Source: AP-15 sp963732095 (GTDB taxonomy: Bacteria > Pseudomonadota > Alphaproteobacteria > ATCC43930 > CGMCC-115725). From it: a stretch of DNA of 64,000 nucleotides. Location of the stretch: the NCBI GenBank assembly GCA_963732095.1, contig CAVSZA010000024.1:129956-193955 (forward strand). The letters are read 5' to 3'. Shown one piece after another: positions 35,553 to 43,326 of the stretch. The notes below the pieces were generated by a model that was not told the origin of the DNA, ran no database searches, and saw nothing but the letters and a program-made list of their open reading frames with translations. Made by a program: the position numbers and the translations under genes. The stretch's first letter is position 1. Each line of letters starts with the position of its first letter.

Positions 35553-36504
35553 TCGTTTCCGTTTGGCGTGGTCGAAGATGTTCGCGGTCACCATCAGCTC
35601 GTCGGCGCCGGTCCGGTTGATGAAATCGTCGAGGCCGCGGCGGACTGGTGTCCGGTGCGCCGACGACGGCGCAGGACAGCCCGTCATCCAGGATCGCGCG
35701 GGCGTAAGGATCGAGCCGCGCCTCGAAATCCTCGACTGGCGGCGGCACTCGGCCCCGGCGCCCGGTCCTGTTGTTCAGCATCGACTGCTGCAATGACGAG
35801 TATAGGAACCGTGCCTCCTCGTCCGATTCCGCCGCGACAACGGTAATTCCGAGCATGACGTTGGGCGCGGCAAGCTGCGCGGACGGGCGGAAGCGCTCGC
35901 GGTAAATCGCCATCGCTTCCATCATCATCGCCGGCGCGAAATGCGAGGCGAAGGCGAACGGCAGACCCAGATACGCCGCAACCTGCGCGCCATAGAGACT
36001 GGACCCGAGGATCCAGATCGGCACCTCCAACCCGGCGCCGGGAACCGCCTGCACCGCCTGCCCCGGCTCGGCGGGACGGAAATATCCCATCAGTTCGACG
36101 ACATCCTGCGGGAAGTTTTCCGCGCCGCCGAGCAAGGCGCGGCGCACCGCGCGGGCGGTGACCTGATCCGACCCGGGCGCGCGGCCCAGACCCAGCTCGA
36201 CCCGCCCCGGATGCAGGGCGGCGAGAGTCCCGAACTGCTCCGCGATCAACAGTGGGGCGTGGTTCGGCAGCATGATGCCGCCGGCGCCGATCCGGATACT
36301 GTTCGTGCCGGCCGCGACATGGGCCAGCGCCACCGCGGTCGCCGCGCTCGCAATTCCGGGCAGGTTGTGGTGCTCCGCCATCCAGTAACGCTGGTAGCCG
36401 AGCGCCTCGACGTGACGCGCGAGGTCGAGCGAATTCCGCAATGCCTGACCGGCATCGCCGCCTTCGGTGATCGGTGAAAGATCGAGAACGGAGAGTGGGA
36501 CCAT
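35511..36504 (-). pseudogene. Luciferase-like (LLM) flavin monooxygenase with 3' frameshift
   Basis: ATG 36504 opens 'MVPLSVLDLSPITEGG', the start of the MsnO8/YhbW-type LLM proteins. 'YWMAEHHNLPGIASAATAV', 'RIGAGGIMLPNHAPLLIAEQ' and 'ALHPGRVELGLGRAPGSD' confirm the TIM barrel. The frame is normal up to 'DDGLSCAVVGAPDT' near 35655, where an extra base shifts it. The expected ending 'RRGLDDFINRTGADELMV' and 'RKRSFEIVAQVSRSEI' is in the next frame and stops at 35511. As read, the protein has an aberrant basic tail of about 55 residues. The loss affects the last 50 residues only, so partial function is possible. Confidence 0.75.
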
Positions 36505-36517
36505 GGTATGACCCTGC

Positions 36518-37381
36518 TCACTTCGGATCCGGCCAGCGCCCATCCCGAGCGAGGTAGTCCCCTAACCGGATTGCCGTCGCCAGTTCCGACGGGCTCGCCA
36601 TTGGGGGCTTCAGACCTCCCTTCAACCCGACGAGAGCGGCGCGTACCGCGTACACGGTCGCGGCGAGGATCTCCTGCGGGTACACGACGATTTTGATGCC
36701 GATCCGCTCCAGCTCCGCGTCGCCGGGCATGAAATGCTTGCCGGCGGGCGAGGCGACGGCGAGGGACGGGTTACCGTTGCACGCCGCCACCGCGGCGCGC
36801 ATCTCCGCTTCCGACTGAGGCGAGTCCAGGAACAGGATGTCGGCGCCCTCGGCAACGAACGCCTTCAGCCGCGTCAATGCCTCGTCGAACCCGAGGGAGG
36901 TGCGGGCGTCGGTACGGGCGAGCAACAGGATGCCCTCCTCGCGGCAGGCCTCGGCGGCGGCGCGACAGCGCAGAATGGCGGCGTCGCGCTCGATCACCAA
37001 TTTCGCGCCGCTATGGCCGAGCGGCCGAGGCCAAACCTTGTCCTCGATTAGCACCGCGGCGGCGCCGCGGCGAGCGTAAGCGCGGATGGTCTTCTGCACC
37101 GCGAGCGCATTGCCATAGCCGGTGTCGCCATCGGCCAGCCACAGCACATTCGGCGCAGCGGCGATTATGGACTCGATCGCATCGGTCATTTCCGGAAAAG
37201 TCAGCAGGTCCATGTCGGGCATGGCGAGACGCATCGCGCAGATGCTGGAGCCGGAGGCGAAGGCGGTAGCGAAGCCGGCTTCCTCGATCAATCGAGCGCC
37301 CATGCCGTCTCCACAGCCGGGCATGATCTGGAGTCCGGGTCGGTCGAGAATCGCCTTCATCGCGGCGGCCTGGGGACGCAT
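36518..37381 (-). CDS. Isocitrate lyase/PEP mutase family protein
   Basis: A 287-residue TIM-barrel enzyme. The Mg-binding and phosphonate-type motif is 'LWLADGDTGYGNALAVQKTI' (Asp-x-Asp-x-Gly-Tyr-Gly), the family Glu-Asp-Lys is in 'AAVLIEDKVWPRPLGH', and 'LLARTDARTSLGFDEAL' matches the lyase branch. The usual lyase motif Lys-Lys-Cys-Gly-His is not seen, as in oxaloacetate decarboxylase- or mutase-like members. It could act on 2-methylisocitrate, oxaloacetate or a phosphonate. Its end lies 14 bases from the LLM gene start region on the same strand. Confidence 0.83.
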   Translation of the reverse strand: MRPQAAAMKAILDRPGLQIMPGCGDGMGARLIEEAGFATAFASGSSICAMRLAMPDMDLLTFPEMTDAIESIIAAAPNVLWLADGDTGYGNALAVQKTIRAYARRGAAAVLIEDKVWPRPLGHSGAKLVIERDAAILRCRAAAEACREEGILLLARTDARTSLGFDEALTRLKAFVAEGADILFLDSPQSEAEMRAAVAACNGNPSLAVASPAGKHFMPGDAELERIGIKIVVYPQEILAATVYAVRAALVGLKGGLKPPMASPSELATAIRLGDYLARDGRWPDPK

Positions 37382-37404
37382 GATGGCTCCTTAATTTGGG
37401 GTGG

Positions 37405-38373
37405 TCAGATCACCTGATTGTGCAACGGCTCTTCCCCGCGCCAGAGGCGCCCTAGATTGTCGCGCAGGATCTCGATCACGTTGTCCTCGTAATGCCGGGT
37501 CTCGCCGGCGGTGTGTGGGGTGAGGAGCACGTGCTCCATTCCCCAAAGCGGCGAACTCGGCGCGAGCGGCTCCTCCACCGTCACGTCGATGCCGGCGCCG
37601 GCGATGCGCCGCGCGGCGAGCGCCTCGACAAGCGCCGCCTCGTCGACGACCCGTCCGCGAGCAATGTTGACGAGATAGGCGGATGATTTCATCCGGGCAA
37701 GCGCCTCGGCGTCGACGAGTTTATCGGTCTCCTCGGTCAGCGGACAGGTGAGGGCGACAAAATCGGTTTCGGGCAAAAGAGACTTGAACTCGCCCATCGC
37801 GTGCACCGAATCCGCCGCGCCGCGGCCGGCGGCCGAATTGCGCCGCAGCCCGACGACGCGCATATCGAAGGCTTTGGCGAGCTGCGCGAGACGCCCGCCG
37901 ATCTGCCCCAAACCCACGACAAGGAGCATTTTGCCGCCGAGTTCGTCCTCCCGCCGGGAGAGATCGCTGATCATGCCGCGCCAGACGCGCTTTGCCTGGT
38001 TATCCCGCGCCTCGGGAAGCCGGCGGCTCAGTGCGAGGATGAGAGCCATCGCGTGCTCCGCAACAGCGCGGTAGTTGACGCCGCGCGCGCTGGCGAGACG
38101 GACGCCGCGCCTCTTCAGTTCTTCGAGCGGAAACTGGTCGGTGCCGGCGCCAATCGCCTGAATGAAGCGAAGCTTGCGTACGCGGTCGAGAAGGCCGTCG
38201 TGCCACAACCCCGAGATCACCAGCACGTCGGCCTCGCCCACCCGGTTCTCCAAACTCTCGAGATCGCGAACGGCAATGCTGCTGATGCCGGTATCGAGGG
38301 CCGAAAACCGCTCATGCAGCTGATAGGCGACATGAGCGAAACAGATCACGAGCTTGTCATTGGGCGGAAGCAT
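37405..38373 (-). CDS. D-2-hydroxyacid dehydrogenase family protein
   Basis: A 322-residue NAD(P)-dependent dehydrogenase. The cofactor motif is 'LLVVGLGQIGGRLAQLAKAF' near residue 150. The catalytic Arg is in 'LVNIARGRVVDEAALVEAL', the Glu in 'AGIDVTVEEPLAPSSPLW' and the His in 'VLLTPHTAGET'. Likely reaction: reduction of a 2-keto acid such as glyoxylate or hydroxypyruvate. It lies 23 bases upstream of the lyase gene on the same strand, so the two may handle the same carbon flow. The TIR gene ends 30 bases upstream of its start. Confidence 0.87.
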   Translation of the reverse strand: MLPPNDKLVICFAHVAYQLHERFSALDTGISSIAVRDLESLENRVGEADVLVISGLWHDGLLDRVRKLRFIQAIGAGTDQFPLEELKRRGVRLASARGVNYRAVAEHAMALILALSRRLPEARDNQAKRVWRGMISDLSRREDELGGKMLLVVGLGQIGGRLAQLAKAFDMRVVGLRRNSAAGRGAADSVHAMGEFKSLLPETDFVALTCPLTEETDKLVDAEALARMKSSAYLVNIARGRVVDEAALVEALAARRIAGAGIDVTVEEPLAPSSPLWGMEHVLLTPHTAGETRHYEDNVIEILRDNLGRLWRGEEPLHNQVI

Positions 38374-38403
38374 AGCCGCTCTCCGTTCGAAACGATCGCT
38401 TGC

Positions 38404-40002
38404 CTAAACTGTGCAAACCACCCTGAGGCCGATGCGGCCCTGCCAGCCCGAGAAGTCCGGGGCGTTGCTGTCGCGGTAGGCAGATCGGCAGATGGCAGGG
38501 TTGTGCGACCACGAGCCGCCGCGCAATATTCGCTGGCTGTCGGCGGCGCCCGAGAGGTTGGCGCTGCCGTCCACGGGGACATCGGCATAGTTGGCGCTCC
38601 ACTTGTCGAGGCAATACTCCCAAACATTGCCGTGCATGTCGTAGAGGCCAAACCGGTTGGGTGGAAATGTCCCCGGACGCGTCGTCTTGCCTCGGAAAAC
38701 CCCGGTGGGGCCTTCACCATAGGCGCCCAATTCATATTTCGCGTCGTAATAGACGTCGGAGGCGACGCTCTTGCCATCGCTTTCGCCGCATACCGCACCG
38801 CCGGTTCCACAATAGTTCGCGAGTTCGGGGGTGATAGTCGGCCCGAAGTGAAAGGGACCCATCGTGCCCGCGCGGCAGGCATATTCCCATTCGGCTTCGC
38901 TCGGTAGCCGATAGGACCGGCCGGTGATCGCAGTGAGGCGCAGGCAAAATTCTTCCGCCTGGTGCCAAGTGATGCTCTCGACGGGAAGATCGATGCCCTT
39001 GAAGAACGACGAGTTCGGATCGAGGTTTCGGCGGATCTGGTCGGGATGCGCCAATACTGCCGCAGACCACTGGGCCTGAGTGACGGGGGATGCGCTGATA
39101 AAAAACGGAGCGAGCGTGACATGGTGCTGCGGACCTTCATTGCCCTGTCGCTCCGGCTCATCGACCGGCGAGCCCATCGTGAAACTGCCCCCCGGGATCG
39201 AGACCATATCGAGCCGGGCAGCGGGACCGAGCACTTCGGTGAATACCGCGGCTTTGTATTTTTCCGGCGGGTTCCGGACCCCTTTCGAATCAACGGTTAC
39301 GACATCGAAAGCAATAGTCCGCAGCGGCGGTTTTGATAACAGCCTGCGGATGGAAGGTGCGGCAAGGATGGCGCCGGTCCCGGCGGCAGCGAGCGCGGCA
39401 ACTCCCAGCGCCTGACGCCGTGTCACCCTGAGGGGCCGACCCAAAAATTGCCGGCCTGGGATGGCCGGTCGCGCGGCCGGCGCAATAGAGGCATCGGGTG
39501 CCGCGGCAGTTGAGGCGAGTTGCTCGACCCGTCCGCCTTCTTTGGCAATGTCGAGATTTAGCCGCCTCGTCATTTCCGCAAAATCCGACTCCCACCGGTT
39601 GTGGCTCAGCTCAAATCCATTACGATAAACCAGGTCCCTGATATCTGGGGGTAGTTGCTCGGGGGCGGGCATATGCGCCCCCTGCACCAGGATCGGCGTG
39701 ACGACGATGTCGCGCTTGAGCGCCGCTTCGATCTCCAGGCGGACGAAATCACCCGGATTGTGTAAGCGTGGTCGTCCCTCTTCGTCTTTGACGTCGGCCC
39801 AGTCTCTGCCGATCAGCACCAGCATCAGGTCGCAAGATTCCAGTGTTTTTTGCAGTGCGCCGCGGAAGTCACGGCCCAAAGCGATGCTGTCCACGTCCAT
39901 GAATACGGAATTCTTGCCCAGCTTTCCTAAAAGCTCGTTGAACAAAGCCCTGGCCTCTCCGGCAGTAATCTCCCTTCTGTAGCTGATGAAGACTGTACTC
40001 AT
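38404..40002 (-). CDS. TIR - transmembrane - formylglycine-enzyme-like (SUMF1) fusion protein
   Basis: A 532-residue protein from ATG 40002; an in-frame upstream start would add 13 polar residues. The TIR domain spans residues 2-150: 'TVFISYRREITAGEARALF', 'FMDVDSIALGRDFRGAL', 'CDLMLVLIGRDWAD' and 'VRLEIEAALKRDI', where Glu90 or Glu92 is the likely NADase glutamate. A Pro/Ala linker leads to one hydrophobic segment (about 197-215, 'ALGVAALAAAGTGAILAA'), then a FGE-sulfatase/SUMF1 domain (264-530) with 'VSIPGGSFTMGSPVDE', 'RLPSEAEWEYACRAGT', 'GLYDMHGNVWEYCLDKW' and 'RGGSWSHNPAICRSAYRD'. Of the two catalytic cysteines of true FGE, only the second (Cys505) is present. Divergent from the two-TM gene at 40298. 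Confidence 0.9.
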   Translation of the reverse strand: MSTVFISYRREITAGEARALFNELLGKLGKNSVFMDVDSIALGRDFRGALQKTLESCDLMLVLIGRDWADVKDEEGRPRLHNPGDFVRLEIEAALKRDIVVTPILVQGAHMPAPEQLPPDIRDLVYRNGFELSHNRWESDFAEMTRRLNLDIAKEGGRVEQLASTAAAPDASIAPAARPAIPGRQFLGRPLRVTRRQALGVAALAAAGTGAILAAPSIRRLLSKPPLRTIAFDVVTVDSKGVRNPPEKYKAAVFTEVLGPAARLDMVSIPGGSFTMGSPVDEPERQGNEGPQHHVTLAPFFISASPVTQAQWSAAVLAHPDQIRRNLDPNSSFFKGIDLPVESITWHQAEEFCLRLTAITGRSYRLPSEAEWEYACRAGTMGPFHFGPTITPELANYCGTGGAVCGESDGKSVASDVYYDAKYELGAYGEGPTGVFRGKTTRPGTFPPNRFGLYDMHGNVWEYCLDKWSANYADVPVDGSANLSGAADSQRILRGGSWSHNPAICRSAYRDSNAPDFSGWQGRIGLRVVCTV

Positions 40003-40297
40003 GTATTCTCGACCTGAGACTGCCCGCGAGCCAGCAATCATCTCCCAATCGGACGGCGCAACTCAAGCGCAAATTGGTGCGGTATTCTTCCGTCTGCGGA
40101 TGCGTTTGCGGCTTGTCAACAGCAATCACGCGGGACTGAAAGGGAGACTCCACATCGTGATCTTGCTTTGTCGTCCCTCTATCGTAGTTAAGGGTCACTA
40201 AAATTTACGGCTGGTCGCCACCCGAGAACATTGCTGGTTGAACCCTGCGAGGGTAGGATCTCGGAGGTGTCCAGACACACAGAGAGAGAGGAGCGCC
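40003..40297. promoter_or_regulatory. Divergent control region of the TIR and two-TM genes
   Basis: 295 bases between two divergent starts. No gene is visible. An AT-richer part near 40130-40215 is the likely promoter area for both. No clear operator repeat is seen by eye. Confidence 0.4.
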
Positions 40298-40969
40298 GTG
40301 GCTCACTCTATGCCGGATTTCTCGGTTGTCCCCATTGATGTTGGGACTGGAGCCAAGGAGCAAGCCCCACTGCCGGAAGCCGTGGGCGAATCAAACAAAC
40401 AGCCGACGCAGTCGTCACCCGAAATTCCAAAGGCTGTGAACAACGGTGTAGACGACCCCACAGCGAAGGAACGAGATGGGTTGGCTGAACAATACTTCAA
40501 AAATGACTTGGCTGATCAGCGGACGTGGTACAGCCAGAAGGCCGGCTTGTACAAGACGCGTTCTGAATTACTGGCTCTCCTTACCATAGTGCTGGGCGGA
40601 TTGATCACTTTTGTCCAGGTGTTTGGGCCCGCGCCGTGGGTGCCGATTGTGTCTGGGTCGATCGGCGCAATCGTCGCAACCGCGGCGGGTTGGCAACGCA
40701 TCGCCCGCTACAGTGAGACTTGGATATCGTATCGGACCGCTTCAGAGCGGATGAAGCGCGAGCGTCGCCTGTATACACACGGCGCCGGTTCCTACCGAGG
40801 ATTGCCCGAGCGAGAGGCTTACCTGACGTTCGTGGAAGCCATCGAGGGCATCATTGCCGAGGAACAGAACATATTTTGGCGAGACCGTGGAAACAACCCG
40901 CCAACCCCTCCCGGCAATTCCGATACCAAGACTGCGGGAGAGCCGCGAGGACCTTCAGCCAACCAGTGA
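40298..40969 (+). CDS. SLATT/DUF4231-like two-transmembrane protein
   Basis: A 223-residue protein from GTG 40298, chosen for the strong RBS GAGAGGAG seven bases upstream; the frame is open to TTG 40238. Residues 1-70 are polar and disordered-like. The core starts 'QYFKNDLADQRTWYSQKAGL' with a preceding helix, then two membrane segments ('LLALLTIVLGGLITFVQVFG' and 'PIVSGSIGAIVATAAGW'), then a long helix 'RYSETWISYRTASERMKRER' and 'AYLTFVEAIEGIIAEEQNIF'. This is the pattern of DUF4231/SLATT two-TM domains, predicted pore-forming effectors in nucleotide-signalled conflict systems. It is divergent from the TIR fusion gene. Confidence 0.75.
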   Translation: MAHSMPDFSVVPIDVGTGAKEQAPLPEAVGESNKQPTQSSPEIPKAVNNGVDDPTAKERDGLAEQYFKNDLADQRTWYSQKAGLYKTRSELLALLTIVLGGLITFVQVFGPAPWVPIVSGSIGAIVATAAGWQRIARYSETWISYRTASERMKRERRLYTHGAGSYRGLPEREAYLTFVEAIEGIIAEEQNIFWRDRGNNPPTPPGNSDTKTAGEPRGPSANQ

Positions 40970-41032
40970 AAGACGGGCGACGCGAACGGTCCTCACCGCC
41001 GGCGTTGCAGGCTGGGAGCAACCGCGGCGGCG

Positions 41033-41782
41033 TCAGTAGTATCCCGTGCCGCCGTTGACGTGGATGGTCTGGCCGGTGATGAAGCTGCCGTCGTCGCTGA
41101 CCAGAAAGAGACAGGTGGCGGCGATCTCGTCCACGTGCCCTTGACGGCCCAATGGAATGCCGGCGGCGCTCGGCACCCGCCCCTGATACCACTCGGGATT
41201 GTCTCGCCTGGTGTCGATGCTGCCGGGGGAGACCACGTTGGCCCGGATGTTCTGGGCGGCAAACTCGGAGGCCAGGGCTCGCGCGAGGCCGACGAGACCC
41301 ATTTTTGCTGCGGATACGTGGGCGCGTCCGCTGCCGCCGGTGAAGGCGCCTTCGCCGGTGAAGAACAGAATGCGGCCATACTGGTTTTTGACCATCGAGC
41401 CTATGGCCGCCTGCGTGCAGTAGAGCGCGCCATCGAGGACAACGCCCCTGACGCGCTCCCAGTCTTGTATCGTCACTTCTGTGAAGGGCTTGTGAGGCCG
41501 GATCGCGGCATTGTTGATGAGGATGTCGATGCGGCCGAACTCGGACATCGCCCGCGCCACCATCGCGTCGACTTGATCTTTCTTGGCGACGTCGGCAATG
41601 ACGGCGAGCGCCTTGACCCCGCGGTCGCGGGCCTCGCGCGCGACGGCGTCGGCTTCGGCTTGGTTCGAGCGGGCGTTGACGACGACGTGAGCCCCCTCCC
41701 CGGCCAGCTTCAACACGGTGGCGCGGCCGATATTGCGGCCCGAGCCGGTTACCAGCGCGACTTTCCCGTCGAGCTTACCCAT
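41033..41782 (-). CDS. SDR family oxidoreductase lacking the canonical catalytic Tyr
   Basis: A 249-residue short-chain dehydrogenase. Cofactor motif 'VTGSGRNIGRATVLKLAGEG' at residues 11-30 and 'LINNAAIRPHKPF' are normal. In the catalytic part it reads 'GRILFFTGEGAFTGGSGRAH' then 'VSAAKMGLVG': the Lys is kept, but the residue four before it is Val, not Tyr, and the usual Ser is Thr. The C-terminus 'GSFITGQTIHVNGGTGYY' is typical. It lies 49 bases downstream of an MHS transporter gene on the same strand. Confidence 0.8.
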   Translation of the reverse strand: MGKLDGKVALVTGSGRNIGRATVLKLAGEGAHVVVNARSNQAEADAVAREARDRGVKALAVIADVAKKDQVDAMVARAMSEFGRIDILINNAAIRPHKPFTEVTIQDWERVRGVVLDGALYCTQAAIGSMVKNQYGRILFFTGEGAFTGGSGRAHVSAAKMGLVGLARALASEFAAQNIRANVVSPGSIDTRRDNPEWYQGRVPSAAGIPLGRQGHVDEIAATCLFLVSDDGSFITGQTIHVNGGTGYY

Positions 41783-41831
41783 CAGTGCACCTCCATGACG
41801 AAGTTCTGAGACGTGGCAGGGAAAAGGTCAC

Positions 41832-43157
41832 CTAAGCATGCTCCTGCGAGATGTCGCGGTTCGTGAGATCCGGCATCAGCGCGGTCGCGACGATAGAGAC
41901 GACCGCACAGAAGAGGATATAGACGGCGATCACATAGCCCGAACCGAACGCCGCAAGGAGCGCCGTCGCGATCAGCGGCGCGGGGCCGCCGGCGATGACC
42001 GAAGCGAGCTGATAGCCGATCGAGCAGCCGCTGTACCGCAGCCGCGGCGTGAAGCATTCTGCGATCAAAGCGGCCTGCGGCCCGTACATCAGGTCGTGAG
42101 GCACAAACGACAGGATGATGCCGAGAAATATCCAGGCCGGCACCATCGTGTTCAACATCGCGAAATAGATGAAGCCGAATATCCCGGTCGCGACCGAGCC
42201 GATGATGTATATGCGCTTGCGGCCGAACCGGTCCGACAAATGCCCGGCCAGCGGGATCGTGACAAACGACACCAGCCCCGCGGCGATCAGCGCCGTCAGA
42301 AGAAAATCGCGCGAGGTGTGTAGAACCTGCGTGCCGTAGGTGAAGACGAAGGCGAGATAGATGTAAGCGGGGGCCTGCTCGGCCATCCGGGCGAAGGCCG
42401 ACAGGATGATCTGCTTTGGTTGGCGCTTGATGACTTCGAGCACGGGGACCCGCTCGATCCGCTCTTCGGCAACCAGGCGCCGGAAGACCGGCGTCTCGAG
42501 GATGCCGAGCCGGATGTAGAGCCCGACCGCGACCATGACTATGCTCAGCATGAACGGGATGCGCCAGCCCCAGACGAGGAACTGGTCGCCTGACATGGCG
42601 CTGAATACCAATACCGCCAAATTCGCCAACAGCAGCCCGGCGGGCCCGCCGAACTGCGGCCACGAGGTGATGAACCCGCGATGGCGGTTGGTGCGCGCCC
42701 ATTCCATCGACAACAGCACCGAGCCGCCCCATTCGCCGCCGACTCCGATCCCCTGGATAAAGCGGATGATCGTCAGGATGACAGCGCCCCAGATGCCAAC
42801 GGTTTCGTAGGTCGGCACAAAGCCCACCGCGAACGTCGCCAATCCGGTCGTCAAGAGGGTCGCGATTAGCGCCCCCTTGCGCCCGATCCGGTCGCCGAAA
42901 TGCCCGAAGAACGCCGCGCCGATCGGCCGGGCGATAAAGCCGACGGTATAGACCGCGAACGCCTCCAGCACGCCGACCAGCGGGTCTGATTTCGGGAAGA
43001 AGAGCTTCCCGAAGGCGAGCCCGGTAACGATGCTGTAGAGCAGGAAATCGTACCACTCGATCGTCGTGCCGACTGTGCTCGCGATCACCGCTCGCCGCAG
43101 TTGCGCGCGGTGATCTGCCTCGGACAGCGGGGTTGATGCGATGTCGATTGTCGTCAT
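41832..43157 (-). CDS. MFS transporter, metabolite:H+ symporter (MHS) family
   Basis: A 441-residue transporter with twelve membrane segments. The MHS hallmarks are present: 'VGTTIEWYDFLLYSIVTGL' near residue 30, 'FIARPIGAAFFGHFGDRIGR' near residue 75 and 'RFIQGIGVGGEWGGSVLLS' near residue 125. The family takes up dicarboxylates, shikimate, aromatic acids or betaines with protons. The SDR gene just downstream on the same strand may process the substrate. Confidence 0.87.
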   Translation of the reverse strand: MTTIDIASTPLSEADHRAQLRRAVIASTVGTTIEWYDFLLYSIVTGLAFGKLFFPKSDPLVGVLEAFAVYTVGFIARPIGAAFFGHFGDRIGRKGALIATLLTTGLATFAVGFVPTYETVGIWGAVILTIIRFIQGIGVGGEWGGSVLLSMEWARTNRHRGFITSWPQFGGPAGLLLANLAVLVFSAMSGDQFLVWGWRIPFMLSIVMVAVGLYIRLGILETPVFRRLVAEERIERVPVLEVIKRQPKQIILSAFARMAEQAPAYIYLAFVFTYGTQVLHTSRDFLLTALIAAGLVSFVTIPLAGHLSDRFGRKRIYIIGSVATGIFGFIYFAMLNTMVPAWIFLGIILSFVPHDLMYGPQAALIAECFTPRLRYSGCSIGYQLASVIAGGPAPLIATALLAAFGSGYVIAVYILFCAVVSIVATALMPDLTNRDISQEHA

Positions 43158-43326
43158 GGCGCCTTCCCGATAACCCGTATTTTTTCAGATTACACAAGGT
43201 CTTCACCGAACCATGATCAGCCGGTCCGGCCGGATAGGCAACACGCTTTCGCGCACTACGTGTGTCATGCCCCGGCCGAAATCGCGATTCCTCTGCCGAG
43301 ATCAAGCCTTCGCTGCATGCCGGGCG

